Source: Candidatus Binatia bacterium | GTDB lineage: Bacteria; Desulfobacterota; Binatia; UBA9968; JAJDTQ01 | Assembly: GCA_022823055.1 (NCBI GenBank) | Contig: JAJDXX010000183.1 | Span: forward strand, 1-34,193 | Length of the DNA: 34,193 bases | Direction: 5' to 3' | Shown here: one piece after another, positions 1 through 8,014 of the stretch | Layout of the letters: each line of letters starts with the position of its first letter | How positions within the stretch are numbered: position 1 is the stretch's first letter | The notes under the pieces: model-generated | The model's input: only the letters and a program-made list of their open reading frames with translations | The model's database searches: none | Told to the model about the DNA's origin: nothing | Program-made: the position numbers and the translations under genes

Positions 1-1
1 G

Positions 2-307
2 GCCGCGGAAATCTCGAGCCCTTCGTGGCTACGCAACTTCACGTTCATCCTGCTGCCGTTGATCATACCGAGCCTGCTGGTGGGATGGATCTACGTGCTG
101 ACACTGTCGCTCAAGGTGCTGTCGCTGCCCATCCTGCTGTCGCACGTGGGCACGGAGGTGCTCCCGGTGGTGATCTTCAGCCTGTACGAGAGCGGCGAGT
201 ATCCGCAACTGTGCGCCATGGGCGTGATCCTGATCGTCGGCATCGCTTTCATCGGAGCCGTGGCGAAGCTCTTGAGCCTGCGCTTCGGCGTGCACGCGGG
301 AGATTGA
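2..307 (+). CDS. ABC transporter permease, C-terminal fragment (cut by window edge)
   Basis: This is the last ~101 residues of an inner-membrane permease of the Fe3+/polyamine/thiamine-type ABC importers (binding-protein-dependent transport family). The frame is open from base 2 and ends in TGA at 305-307. It aligns along its whole length with the C-terminus of the permease at 2674-4380: both have a 'LKVLSLPILLSHVGTE' / 'FKALSIPILLGHAGTE' type stretch followed by a 'ESGEYP' motif and a last membrane helix. It is therefore a paralogue of that protein. Two hydrophobic segments are visible (around 'FILLPLIIPSLLVGWIYVL' and 'GVILIVGIAFIGAV'). The ATPase gene follows after 6 bases, so they are almost certainly co-transcribed and form one transporter. 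The full length is unknown. Confidence 0.85.
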   Translation, partial: AAEISSPSWLRNFTFILLPLIIPSLLVGWIYVLTLSLKVLSLPILLSHVGTEVLPVVIFSLYESGEYPQLCAMGVILIVGIAFIGAVAKLLSLRFGVHAGD

Positions 308-313
308 AGCGGC

Positions 314-1414
314 ATGATCGAAGTCAGCCATCTGCTGAAGACCTTCGCGGGCGGTGACGTGAGGGCCGTGGACGACGTGAGCTTCACCGTCGCCGCCGGC
401 ACCATCTTCACGCTGCTCGGACCGTCCGGCTGCGGCAAGACCACGACGCTGCGCTCCGTGGCCGGGCTCGAACGCCCCGACGCCGGCGCCATCCGGCTGT
501 TCGACGAGACCGTCTTCTCGTCGGACGCGCGCGTCTTCGTGCATCCGTACCGGCGCCGCGTCGGCATGGTGTTCCAGTCCTACGCCATCTGGCCTCACAT
601 GACGGTGATGCAGAACGTGGCCTACCCTCTGCGGGGCCGGGAGTTCAGCCGCGGCGAGATCCGCGAGCGCGCCCTCAAGGCCCTGGAAATGGTCAACCTC
701 GGAGAGCTGACGGAGCGTCCGGCGCCTGCCCTTTCCGGCGGACAGCAGCAGCGCGTGGCGTTGGCCCGGGCCATCGCCGGCGATCCCAGGATCCTGCTGC
801 TGGACGAGCCCCTGTCGAACCTCGACGCCAAGCTGCGGGAGGAAATGCGCGGGCAGATCCGTCAACTGCAGCGGAAGCTGGGCCTCACCTCCCTCTACGT
901 CACCCACGACCAAGTGGAAGCCCTCTCGCTGTCCGACGTCATCGCCATCATGGACGGTGGCAAGCTCATCGAGATGGGCACGCCGCGCGACGTGTACCTC
1001 CATCCCCGTAGCCGCTTCGCGGCCCAGTTCGTGGGCCTGACCAACGTGGTCCCCGGCCGCTGGCAGGCAACGGAGGAGCACGGCCTCGCCCGCGTCGAAA
1101 CGCCCTTCGGACCCATCCGCTACGCCGCCGCCGAGAGCGAATCGTTCGCCGCGGAGGATGCCGTCCTGGTGTTGATCCGGCCCGAAAACATCCGGCTGTC
1201 TCCCGGTTCGGCCGCGGGCGACAGCAACGCGTGGAGCGGGCGCGTGGCCTCCACCACGTTCCTGGGCGAGTTCATCGACTGCGAGGTCGCGTGCGGCGAC
1301 CGCATGGTCCGGGCGCGCGTGAGCCCATTTCATGGCGTCGAGGAAGGGGCCGAAGTACAGCTTCGGGTGGAGCCCGACCGGTGCTCGGTGATCGCGGATT
1401 CCCCTGCCATGTGA
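314..1414 (+). CDS. ABC transporter ATP-binding protein (Fe3+/spermidine-type)
   Basis: Cytoplasmic ATPase that powers an importer of the FbpC/PotA class. Visible motifs in order are Walker A GPSGCGKTT (residues 36-44), Q-loop Gln89 in 'MVFQSYAIWPH', signature LSGGQQQR (140-147), Walker B ILLLDEP (160-166), the D-loop, and the switch His198 in 'VTHDQ'. The C-terminal third is a TOBE-type domain containing 'VLIRPENIRL', as expected for this subfamily. At 366 aa it has the usual length. ATG 314 lies 6 bases after the permease stop. It is the only ATPase in the cluster, so it may serve both the upstream permease and the double-length permease at 2674-4380. The substrate cannot be read from the sequence: iron, polyamine, thiamine and phosphonate importers share this architecture. 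Confidence 0.95.
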   Translation: MIEVSHLLKTFAGGDVRAVDDVSFTVAAGTIFTLLGPSGCGKTTTLRSVAGLERPDAGAIRLFDETVFSSDARVFVHPYRRRVGMVFQSYAIWPHMTVMQNVAYPLRGREFSRGEIRERALKALEMVNLGELTERPAPALSGGQQQRVALARAIAGDPRILLLDEPLSNLDAKLREEMRGQIRQLQRKLGLTSLYVTHDQVEALSLSDVIAIMDGGKLIEMGTPRDVYLHPRSRFAAQFVGLTNVVPGRWQATEEHGLARVETPFGPIRYAAAESESFAAEDAVLVLIRPENIRLSPGSAAGDSNAWSGRVASTTFLGEFIDCEVACGDRMVRARVSPFHGVEEGAEVQLRVEPDRCSVIADSPAM

Positions 1415-1438
1415 CCCCAACCCCCACAGGAGCCCAAG

Positions 1439-2662
1439 ATGACCGATTTGTATCCCTACCCTCGATTCTCCCTCGCCGAGAGGGACCGGCGCTGGAAGGC
1501 CGTGCGCGCGCGCATGGCCGAGCAGAGACTGGACGTCATCGTTACCCCGCAGAACACCGGCCACTCCATGGACTTCCAGTCCAACACCCGCTACCTGACC
1601 CACTGCGGCGGCGGCGGCGACGCGGACATCGCCGCCGTCTTCCCCCTGGATGGAGACGTCACCGTGCTCGCCACCTCCGCGGCCGCGCGCTGGCCCAACG
1701 TACAGGACTGGACCCACGACATCCGCGAGGCGCGGCGGCGCTACGGCGACCTCATCGTGGAGCGGCTGCGCGAGCTGGACGTCGATTCCGGACGCATCGG
1801 CATCACCGGGCTGGGCGAGACCAGGGGTACGCGCACGCCCGAGGGAACGATCCTCCACGGCACCTGGAAGACCATCCGCGAGGCGTTTCCGCGCGCCGAA
1901 CTGGTGGACGCCACCGCGATCCTGACCGACGTGCGCTACACCAAGAGCGCGGAGGAGATCGAGGTCCTGACCCAGTCCATGGCAATCATCGAGTCGGCTT
2001 ACGAGGCCGAGATCGAGGCGGCACGCCCGGGCGTGAAGGACTGGGAAGTGTGGGCGGCCACCCAGTATGCGCTCATGCGCAACGGCTCCGAGATGCCCGT
2101 CCACTGCAACTGGGTGTCGGGCAAAAACCCCGTGCGTACGCTGACCCGCCCGAGCATGCGCATCCTGGAACGCGGCGACCTCATCATCAACGAGGTGGAG
2201 GCATCGTGGATCGGCTACCGCTCCCAAGGGGTCCAGCCCGTTTTCGTCGAGGTCGCCGACCCCGTGCACATAGAGCTGATCAAGGTGCAACGGGAGATAT
2301 TCCACGAGTTGATGGAGGCCTTGAAGCCCGGCACCACGGTGGCGGAACTGGCCCGCCTCACGGGGGAAAGCGCGGAGCGAGCGGCGCCGTCTGCCGGTCC
2401 CGCCGCCGGCGCCCAGGGCAAGCTCACCATGCACGGCCGCGGCGCGGGTGACGACGGCCCCATCATCACGGGCACGGCGCGCGACCCGGAGCAGCTCAAG
2501 GTGGCGCTGCGGGAGAACATGGTGTTCATCTGCAAGCCCTCGGCCGTCAGCGCCGACGGCAAGTCCATCTCCACGTGGGGCGACACCGTGGTGGTGACCC
2601 CGGACGGAGGCCGGCGGCTGGGCAAGCGCGCGCACGATCTCGCCGTCGCTCGGGGGAGCTGA
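1439..2662 (+). CDS. M24-fold (creatinase/aminopeptidase P-like) protein lacking most metal ligands
   Basis: A 407-aa two-domain protein of the pita-bread M24 family: an N-terminal creatinase-like domain (about 10-165) and a C-terminal catalytic-fold domain (about 170-390). In true metallopeptidases the five ligands are Asp, Asp, His, Glu, Glu. Lining up 'NEVEASWIGYRSQG' with the usual 'xDxGaxxxGYxSD' puts Glu252 and Gln263 at the two Asp positions. His332 in 'MHGRGAG' is kept. 'MVFICKPS' puts Lys366 at the first Glu, and 'WGDTVVV' puts Gly381 at the second. It is therefore probably not a dinuclear metallopeptidase. Creatinase is a known metal-independent hydrolase with this fold, so a C-N hydrolase acting on the imported compound is plausible. 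The start has an AGGAG-type site (CAGGAGCCCAAG-ATG). The gene sits inside the ABC operon. Confidence 0.8.
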   Translation: MTDLYPYPRFSLAERDRRWKAVRARMAEQRLDVIVTPQNTGHSMDFQSNTRYLTHCGGGGDADIAAVFPLDGDVTVLATSAAARWPNVQDWTHDIREARRRYGDLIVERLRELDVDSGRIGITGLGETRGTRTPEGTILHGTWKTIREAFPRAELVDATAILTDVRYTKSAEEIEVLTQSMAIIESAYEAEIEAARPGVKDWEVWAATQYALMRNGSEMPVHCNWVSGKNPVRTLTRPSMRILERGDLIINEVEASWIGYRSQGVQPVFVEVADPVHIELIKVQREIFHELMEALKPGTTVAELARLTGESAERAAPSAGPAAGAQGKLTMHGRGAGDDGPIITGTARDPEQLKVALRENMVFICKPSAVSADGKSISTWGDTVVVTPDGGRRLGKRAHDLAVARGS

Positions 2663-2673
2663 AAAGCGCGGGC

Positions 2674-4380
2674 ATGGGACAGATCACCCGACTCCTGACC
2701 TGGGACAACCTTTTCCTCGGCGGCGTCGTCCTTGCGGTCATCTACCTGGCCATCATCCCCGTGGCCGTGATGATCTTCGGGAGCCTGCAAAGCGGCCTGC
2801 CGGGGACCTTCACGCCGCTCACCGTGCGCAACTACGTCGCCGCCTTCGGCGAGCCCCTGCTCTACCGCTCCATCGGCAACACCCTCGTCTACTCCGTGGG
2901 CGCGGGGATCATCTCGTTTTCCCTGGGAACCTACCTCGCCTGGCTCACCGAGCGCACGGACGTGCGCTTCAAGGGTTTCATCTACGTCTCCGTGCTCACC
3001 GCGATGATGATCCCCGGGGTGCTCTTCACCATCTCCTGGATCCTGCTGATCTCGCCCCGGGCGGGCTTGGTGAACGTGTACCTGAACGCGCTCTTCGGCG
3101 TCGGCGAAGGCCTCATCGACCCCTACGGCATGGCGGGCATGATCTTCGTCTCGGGCATCGACGACTTCTACACGCCCTTTCTCTTCATGGCGGCGGCCTT
3201 CCGTTCCATGGACCCGGCGCTGGAGGAAGCCTCGACCATCGCGGGGGCGGGCACCCGCACTACGTTCTTTCGCGTGACGCTGCGCCTGATGATGCCGGCG
3301 GCCCTGGGGGTGTGGCTGCTGATCTTCATTCGCGGCCTCGAGGACTTCGAGGTGCCCGCGCTGCTGGGGATCCCGGTGGGGACCTACGTCCTGTCCACCG
3401 AGATCTACCTGACGGTGCGGCGCCCTCCTTCCGATTTCAACATGGCCGCCACCTACTCGATGTTCTACCTGGGCGTGGCCATGCTCGGGCTGTACCTCTA
3501 TCATCGCTGGACCCGCGCATCGGACAGCTACGCCGTCATCTCGGGCAAGGGCTACCAGCCGCGGGTGACGTCCCTGGGCCGCTGGCGCCCCTTCGCCACG
3601 CTGAGCGCCATGGGACTCCTGGCCGTCGCCGTCTACCTGCCGCTGGTGGTGCTCGCCTGGACCTCGTTCCTGCCGTGGTACGGCCCTCCGTCCGCGGCCC
3701 TGGCCAAGGCCATGACCCTGGAGAACTACCTGTGGCTCGCCGAGGACGACCTGGTGCTGTCGTCACTCAAGAACAACCTCATCGTGGGCTTCGCGGCCGC
3801 CGCCGTGGTGACGCTGTTCGCCGCGGTGGTGGCGTGGATCGTCATCCGCACCCGCCTTCCGGGCCGGCGCCTGCTGGACGGGCTGGCATTCTCCGGCACC
3901 GCTTACCCCAGCATGGTGCTGGGGCTGGCGCTGATCTGGTTCTACCTGACGGTGCCGATACCGATCTACGCCACCCTCTGGATCCTGATCATCGCCTACG
4001 TGACCAAGCGGCTGCCGGTCTCCGTGCGCATCTGCTCCGCGGTGCTGGTGCAGGTGAACCGGGAACTGGAGGAGGCGTCCTCGGTGGCCGGCGCCGGGTT
4101 CCTGCGGACCTTCACCCGGGTGGTGCTGCCCCTGCTGGTCCCGGGACTCTTCGTGAGCTTCGCCACCACCCTGACCATCTCCTTCAAGGCCCTTTCCATT
4201 CCGATCCTGCTGGGCCACGCGGGCACGGAACTCATGCCTCTGCTCATCTTCGACCTGTTCGAATCGGGCGAGTACCCCAAGGTGGCGGCCCTTGGAGTCG
4301 CCACCATTGTCGTGATAACGTTTGCCACGGCCGCCGCCAGACTGGCGAGCCGAAGGGTGGGTGTCACGGCGCCGGGTTAG
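2674..4380 (+). CDS. ABC transporter permease, double-length (two fused permease domains)
   Basis: A 568-aa polytopic membrane protein of the FbpB/ThiP class, in which two permease domains are fused so that one chain can replace a permease dimer. Each half carries an EAA-like loop: 'EEASTIAGAGTRTTFFRVTLRLMMPA' in the N half and 'EEASSVAGAGFLRTFTRVVLPLLVPG' in the C half. About twelve hydrophobic helices can be traced, the first being 'LFLGGVVLAVIYLAIIPVAVMIF'. The ORF track opens at 2575, but the first ~33 residues are Arg/Gly-rich and overlap the M24 gene. I place the start at ATG 2674 (MGQITRLL), 11 bases after the upstream stop. The C-terminus is a clear paralogue of the permease fragment at 2-307, so this locus has or had two related permeases. 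Confidence 0.92.
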   Translation: MGQITRLLTWDNLFLGGVVLAVIYLAIIPVAVMIFGSLQSGLPGTFTPLTVRNYVAAFGEPLLYRSIGNTLVYSVGAGIISFSLGTYLAWLTERTDVRFKGFIYVSVLTAMMIPGVLFTISWILLISPRAGLVNVYLNALFGVGEGLIDPYGMAGMIFVSGIDDFYTPFLFMAAAFRSMDPALEEASTIAGAGTRTTFFRVTLRLMMPAALGVWLLIFIRGLEDFEVPALLGIPVGTYVLSTEIYLTVRRPPSDFNMAATYSMFYLGVAMLGLYLYHRWTRASDSYAVISGKGYQPRVTSLGRWRPFATLSAMGLLAVAVYLPLVVLAWTSFLPWYGPPSAALAKAMTLENYLWLAEDDLVLSSLKNNLIVGFAAAAVVTLFAAVVAWIVIRTRLPGRRLLDGLAFSGTAYPSMVLGLALIWFYLTVPIPIYATLWILIIAYVTKRLPVSVRICSAVLVQVNRELEEASSVAGAGFLRTFTRVVLPLLVPGLFVSFATTLTISFKALSIPILLGHAGTELMPLLIFDLFESGEYPKVAALGVATIVVITFATAAARLASRRVGVTAPG

Positions 4381-4485
4381 AAGCCCGCGCCGCGGAAGAT
4401 TGGTTGCATTGTCATGCCCTGTTGCGTTGGTCATTCCCGCTTGTCGGGCTGTGTTGAAACTCATGAGGCAGGGGACCCTTCAAAT

Positions 4486-4586
4486 CGTCATTCCCGCGGA
4501 AGCGGGAATCCAGGGGTGGAGAGGAGCAAAACGGCGTGTTTCCCGCGCCTCGCCCCGCCTGGATTCCCGCTTCCGCGGGAATGACG
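4486..4586. repeat. Inverted pair of a 29-nt dispersed palindromic repeat
   Basis: Bases 4486-4514 (CGTCATTCCCGCGGAAGCGG..) and 4558-4586 are perfect reverse complements of each other over 29 nt, separated by 43 nt. Each copy also contains its own short palindrome (ATTCCCGC/GCGGGAAT), so the region could fold into one long or two short hairpins. A third, one-base-different copy lies at 10967-10994, and a partial core (GTCATTCCCGC) lies at 4430-4440. This looks like a REP/MITE-like intergenic family. It separates the permease gene from the binding protein gene and could act as an RNA processing or attenuation element. Confidence 0.85.
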
Positions 4587-4665
4587 TAACCGGTAGGTTG
4601 TTGCCTCGGGAGTTTTGAGACAGCCTCTTGTGCGGAACGACGAACGCGGGCCAAGGAGAGTCGAA

Positions 4666-5748
4666 ATGCGAACTTCAATCCGTTGGATACTGCTGGTCAT
4701 GCTTGCATTTCCCGGAACCGCCTGGGCCGGCGCCCAGGACGTCCTGCCGTCCCTGGAAGGCCTCACGCCCGAGCAACGACACGAACGGCTCGTGGCAGGT
4801 GCGAAGAAGGAGGGACAGGTGATGCTCTACTCGTCCTCGGGTCGGAGCACCATCAAGGCCGTTACCAAGGCGTTCGGCAAGAAATACCCGTTTCTCAACG
4901 TCCAGTTCCTCAAGAAGGGCGGCTCCTCCCTCTTCAAGGTGATCTTGCTGGAGCAACAGGGCGGGCAGAACCTGGCGGACGTCTTCTGGGCGGGCAGCAC
5001 CACCGTGGGGCCGTTGCTCAAGCAAACCAAGGTCCTGATGCGCTACGTCTCGCCGGAAAGCGGCGCCATCGCCGCTACCTTCAAGGACAAGGACGGCCTC
5101 TGGACGGGCACGCGCGTGTCCGTGCCCGGCTTCGTCTATCACAAGGGCAAGGTGCCCGGGGACAAGGTCCCCAAGAGCTACCAGGACCTGCTGGACCCCT
5201 TCTGGAAGGGTAACATGTCCGCCGACACGAACCGGGGCCGGGCGACGGTGGCCCTCGTGGAAGGCATGGGCTGGGAGCGCGCGGACGAGTTCCAGCGCAA
5301 GCTGGCGGCCCAGGACATGCGGCTGCAGCGCGGCCGCACCAAGCGCATGCAACTGGTGCTGGCGGGCGAGTCCCTGGGAACGTTCGACGTGAACGCCGAC
5401 GGCGTGGCCGACAAGATCAGGAAGGGAGCGCCGCTCGACTACGTGCTGCTGCCGCCCACGGTCTTGTCGGTGACCTCGGTGGCCATGCCCGGCAACTCGC
5501 CCCACCCGCACGCCGCGCTGCTGCTGTACGACTACATCCTGTCGGCCGAGGGACAGAAGGTCCTCGCCGGCGCGCGCAACGTGCCGGTGCGGGACGGCGT
5601 CTCCACGAACGACAAGGAGCTGGCCCGGCGCTACGCCGACTTGCGCAAGTCGAAGAAGTTCGTCGTGCAGTCGCCGGGCAATTATGACCCCGAGGTCGAG
5701 GACCGCTACGACCGCATGTACATCAAGAACGTCGTCCGGAAGCAGTGA
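4666..5748 (+). CDS. ABC transporter extracellular substrate-binding protein
   Basis: A 360-aa secreted or periplasmic solute-binding protein of the iron/polyamine-like family, the partner of the permeases and ATPase upstream. The N-terminus MRTSIRWILLVMLAFPGTAWAG is a classical signal peptide with an A-x-A-type cleavage region. The body has the family's 'VMLYSSSGRSTIKAVTKAFGKKYP' opening strand-helix, and a C-terminal hinge region with 'HPHAALLLYDYILSAEGQKVL', typical for this family. The paired Tyr iron ligands of FbpA are not evident, so ferric iron is not assured as substrate. The start is set at ATG 4666 because AAGGAGAG lies 5 bases upstream. The ORF-track start at 4615 would put non-signal residues in front of the signal peptide. 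The cyclodeaminase-family gene follows 4 bases after the stop. Confidence 0.93.
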   Translation: MRTSIRWILLVMLAFPGTAWAGAQDVLPSLEGLTPEQRHERLVAGAKKEGQVMLYSSSGRSTIKAVTKAFGKKYPFLNVQFLKKGGSSLFKVILLEQQGGQNLADVFWAGSTTVGPLLKQTKVLMRYVSPESGAIAATFKDKDGLWTGTRVSVPGFVYHKGKVPGDKVPKSYQDLLDPFWKGNMSADTNRGRATVALVEGMGWERADEFQRKLAAQDMRLQRGRTKRMQLVLAGESLGTFDVNADGVADKIRKGAPLDYVLLPPTVLSVTSVAMPGNSPHPHAALLLYDYILSAEGQKVLAGARNVPVRDGVSTNDKELARRYADLRKSKKFVVQSPGNYDPEVEDRYDRMYIKNVVRKQ

Positions 5749-5752
5749 CGCC

Positions 5753-6742
5753 ATGCCGCGTTACCTGTCTTATGACGACACCTTGCGCATCGACCTCGAT
5801 CTCGAAGAGATCATCACGGCCTTCGAGGAGGCGCACCGGCGCGTTGCCGACGGTGAGGGGGTCTACAGCCCGCGGCTGAGGCTGGTCTATCCCCCGCTGT
5901 CCGGGAACGGCGCCGGGCGTCCATGGCGCCAGAACCTGCGGATTCTGCCGGGGATCGTCTCCGGCCTGGGAGCCGGCGTGCGCGTCGGCGGCTCGCGCGC
6001 GAGAGAGGGCAGCGGCGGTTCCTTCCTGCTGCTGTTCGACTTCGACACCATGACGCCGGCGGCCATCATCTCCGACCACATGGTTCACGGATTGCGCAGC
6101 GGCATCCCCAACGGCATGGCAGCCAGGCGCCTGGCGCTTAAAGACGCACGGGTTCTGGGCGTCATCGGTTCCGGACGGATCGCTCGGTGGGGCACCCGGG
6201 CGGTGTGCGCCGTGCGCTCCATCGAGCGCATCCACGTGTTCAGCCCGACGCCGGAGCATCGCCGGGACTATGCCCGCGCCATGCAGGAGGAGCTGGGGAT
6301 CGAGACCATCGCATGGGAGGACCCGCGCACGGCGGTGGCGGACGCGGACATCGTCGTCGCCGCCACCAACACCACCACGGGACCGATCCTGAGCGGCGGC
6401 TGGCTCAAGTCGGGCTGCACGGTGATCTACAACACGCCGGAGGAAATCGACGTCGAGACGGCCCGCATAGCCCGCATCGTGGTCGGCCTCAAGGAAGAGA
6501 TCATGGGCCACCTGCCGCCCTACGAGGCCGTCGAGACCCTGATGGCCTCCGGCGAGCTGACCGACGCGGACATCTCCTGCGAGATCACCGACGTGCTCCT
6601 GGGCCGGAAGCCCGGCAGACAGTCTCCGGAAGACGTCATCGCTTACCTGAATCCCGGTTGCGGCATCTACGACACCGCGGTGGCGTCTTACTTCCACCGC
6701 AAGGCCGAGGAACAGGACATCGGCACTGTGCTGCCCGTCTAG
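5753..6742 (+). CDS. Ornithine cyclodeaminase / mu-crystallin family protein
   Basis: A 329-aa NAD(P)-dependent enzyme of the OCD/mu-crystallin superfamily, whose members include ornithine cyclodeaminase, alanine dehydrogenase, ketimine reductases and opine-type dehydrogenases. The Rossmann dinucleotide site is visible as 'GVIGSGRIARWG' in the middle of the protein, followed by the acidic and 'ADIVVAATNTTTGPIL' segments typical of the fold. The substrate-domain strand 'GAGVRVGG' has Arg77 where many OCDs carry the substrate-binding Lys, so the true substrate may differ from ornithine. The start is ATG 5753 (MPRYLSYDD), 4 bases after the binding-protein stop. The ORF track's earlier start overlaps that gene. 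The tight spacing implies the enzyme processes the imported amino acid or imine-like compound, which is an inference. Confidence 0.88.
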   Translation: MPRYLSYDDTLRIDLDLEEIITAFEEAHRRVADGEGVYSPRLRLVYPPLSGNGAGRPWRQNLRILPGIVSGLGAGVRVGGSRAREGSGGSFLLLFDFDTMTPAAIISDHMVHGLRSGIPNGMAARRLALKDARVLGVIGSGRIARWGTRAVCAVRSIERIHVFSPTPEHRRDYARAMQEELGIETIAWEDPRTAVADADIVVAATNTTTGPILSGGWLKSGCTVIYNTPEEIDVETARIARIVVGLKEEIMGHLPPYEAVETLMASGELTDADISCEITDVLLGRKPGRQSPEDVIAYLNPGCGIYDTAVASYFHRKAEEQDIGTVLPV

Positions 6743-6789
6743 TGGCCTGCCGATTGACCGGACGCCCCGCCAGCCCGGTACCGTAAGCG

Positions 6790-8004
6790 ATGACAGGGAA
6801 GCCCACGTCCTCCCGCGGCGCACTCGTCCATCGCGGCTTCCGCTCGCTGTGTCTGGCCATTCTGGCCACGTCCTTCGGCTTCTACATCCAGCGAACCATC
6901 GAGCTGTGGCTCATCTACGAGTTGACCGGCTCAGCCTTGCACCTGGGGTTCACGGGACTGGTGCGCGGGATTCCCGTCTTCGTTCTCTCTCCGTTCGGCG
7001 GCGTCCTCGCCGACCGCATCGACCGCCGCCGGTTCGTGATCCTGGTGCAGGCCGGCAACGGCGTGGTCAATGCCGCGTTGGCGTTCCTGGCGATCACGGG
7101 GCTGATCGAGGTCTGGCACATCTACTTCTCGGGCTTCATGAACGCATCGTTGAACGCCCTCGGCGCGCCCGCCCGAAATGCGATGGTACCGGGCCTGGTG
7201 CCTCGGGAGACCCTCTTGAACGCCCTTTCGTACACGGCCATGAGCCGGAAAATGTCCCAGCTCTGGGGGCCCGTCCTCACCGGCTTTCTCATCGTCTGGC
7301 TCGGCTCCGGCCTGACCTATGCTCTCAACGGCTGCGTCTACTTCTCGGCCGCGTTGCTGGTGGCGGCGGTTCACTACGTTTCGGACACGTCCGGCGTCCG
7401 CGAGTCGCCGCTCCGAAGCCTGAAGGAGGGGTTCGGGTTCGTTCGCCGGGAAGCTGCGGTGTGGATCTTTCTCGCCATGGAGCTCGTCACCGTCTACATC
7501 GGGAGCTATCGGGCCCTGCTGCCGATCTTCGTGACCGCCCTGGGCGCGGGCGCCGAAGCCTTCGGCCTCCTTCTATCCTCGGCAGCCGGCGGCGCGATCC
7601 TCGGCGTCGCCGTGATCATGTCCCTGGGCAACCTTCGGTACAAGGGGCTTTGGGTGGCGTTCAGTCTCTTCGCCTATGCCGCCTCCCTCGTGGTGCTGGC
7701 GCTGTCGGGCTGGTTCCTGCTGGCCATAGCCGCGGTGTTCGTGCTCGGCCTGTTCGAAGCGGTGCAGATGGTGCTCTGCAACGCCATCGTCCAAACCGCC
7801 ACGCCCGACAGGCTGAGGGGACGGGTCCTGAGCTTCCAGCGCATGATGGGCGTCGGCGGCACGAGCATGGGCGAAGCGCAGTCGGGCTTTGTCGCCGCGT
7901 TTCTGGGAGCCCCCCTGACCCTGATCGCCGGCGCCGCCATCGGCGCCGTGACCACGCTAGGACTCATGGCCTTCAAGCGGGAGGTCCGCAGGGCGGACTT
8001 GTGA
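6790..8004 (+). CDS. MFS transporter (EntS/MFS_3-like)
   Basis: A 404-aa major facilitator protein with about twelve hydrophobic helices. The cytoplasmic motif A between helices 2 and 3 is visible as 'GGVLADRIDRRR' (about residues 60-75), which assigns the superfamily. The arrangement, with 'ATSFGFYIQRTIELWLIYELTGSALHLGFTG' at the start, matches the branch that includes EntS-like exporters of small molecules. Proteins of this branch mostly export siderophores, drugs or metabolites, and the substrate here is unknown. The gene starts 47 bases after the cyclodeaminase-family gene, with no strong ribosome site. It may be the last gene of the operon. It converges on the restriction endonuclease gene with only 10 bases between the stops. 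Confidence 0.9.
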   Translation: MTGKPTSSRGALVHRGFRSLCLAILATSFGFYIQRTIELWLIYELTGSALHLGFTGLVRGIPVFVLSPFGGVLADRIDRRRFVILVQAGNGVVNAALAFLAITGLIEVWHIYFSGFMNASLNALGAPARNAMVPGLVPRETLLNALSYTAMSRKMSQLWGPVLTGFLIVWLGSGLTYALNGCVYFSAALLVAAVHYVSDTSGVRESPLRSLKEGFGFVRREAAVWIFLAMELVTVYIGSYRALLPIFVTALGAGAEAFGLLLSSAAGGAILGVAVIMSLGNLRYKGLWVAFSLFAYAASLVVLALSGWFLLAIAAVFVLGLFEAVQMVLCNAIVQTATPDRLRGRVLSFQRMMGVGGTSMGEAQSGFVAAFLGAPLTLIAGAAIGAVTTLGLMAFKREVRRADL

Positions 8005-8014
8005 CCGGTCGGAA

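Noticed and set aside
29-2635. 868-codon minus-strand ORF
   Set aside because: It is His/Arg/Gly-rich without any domain and lies antisense to the ABC ATPase and M24 genes. Strong GC3 bias keeps this antisense frame open.
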